Assembly: GCA_014380155.1 (NCBI GenBank)
Contig: JACMKJ010000436.1
Coordinates: forward strand, 1 to 6,295
Length of the DNA stretch: 6,295 nucleotides
Source of the DNA: Rhizobacter sp.
Lineage (GTDB): Bacteria; Pseudomonadota; Gammaproteobacteria; Burkholderiales; Burkholderiaceae_C
Reading direction: 5' to 3'
The number at the start of each line of letters is the position of its first letter. Within the stretch, counting starts at the first letter, position 1. The notes under the pieces were generated by a model, which was not told the DNA's origin, searched no databases, and saw nothing but the letters and a program-made list of their open reading frames with translations. A program made the translations under genes and the position numbers. Positions 6,268 to 6,295 of this stretch are shown here, piece by piece.

Positions 6268-6295
6268 GCCGGGCCTCCCGCCTGCATGGCCCACA
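6264..6295 (-). CDS. C-terminal stub of an upstream gene, possibly the type I secretion ABC exporter
   Basis: In the frame offset from hlyD the sequence at the right edge reads WAMQAGGPA and then TGA at 6264-6266. That stop overlaps the hlyD ATG as ATGA, the usual sign of translationally coupled genes. ABC exporters of type I systems commonly precede the adaptor gene, and a Trp/Gln-rich last helix is common at exporter C-termini, so an HlyB-like protein is the likely identity. With so few residues this is inference from position, and even the reading frame could be chance. Confidence 0.4.
   Translation of the reverse strand, partial: WAMQAGGPA
6274..6279 (-). promoter_or_regulatory. Shine-Dalgarno sequence of hlyD
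   Basis: GGGAGG on the minus strand ends six bases before the ATG at 6265-6267. It is the clearest ribosome binding site among the starts I examined and decides that start over the in-frame GTG at 6292-6294, for which upstream sequence is outside the window. Confidence 0.7.

Overview
The window is dense, GC-rich bacterial chromosome with six recognisable genes, a stub of a seventh, and almost no intergenic space. Codon choice, protein wording and gene order suggest a betaproteobacterium, probably Burkholderiales of the Rubrivivax/Leptothrix/Aquabacterium kind. That placement is inferred from general familiarity, because no rRNA or marker phylogeny is available here.

Layout, left to right. 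Positions 1-1139 (minus) hold most of an RND-type efflux periplasmic adaptor whose C-terminus runs off the left edge. Positions 1204-1680 (minus) are rnhA (RNase HI), overlapped by 14 bp by a class I-like SAM methyltransferase at 1667-2515 (minus). From the same spot but on the plus strand come gloB (glyoxalase II, 2514-3287) and mltD (membrane-bound lytic transglycosylase D, 3284-4828), which overlap by 4 bp. After a 26-bp convergent gap lies an HlyD-type type I secretion adaptor (4855-6267, minus). It is coupled by an ATGA overlap to an upstream reading frame of which only the last ten codons are in the window, probably the ABC exporter.

The middle block, mltD-gloB-methyltransferase-rnhA, matches a gene order known from E. 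coli (mltD, gloB, yafS, rnhA) and is best read as a conserved housekeeping cluster. Its genes serve methylglyoxal detoxification, RNA:DNA hybrid removal and peptidoglycan turnover. The most notable local feature is that gloB and the methyltransferase diverge from start codons that share bases in a CATG tetranucleotide. A perfect TATAAT -10 box for gloB therefore lies inside the methyltransferase coding sequence.

The flanks are two unrelated envelope-export systems that both use HlyD-superfamily adaptors: RND efflux on the left and type I protein secretion on the right. Their membrane partners, and the secreted substrate, lie outside the window. I saw no RNA genes, CRISPR arrays, insertion sequences or signs of recent transfer, and no convincing evidence of a wholly new system.
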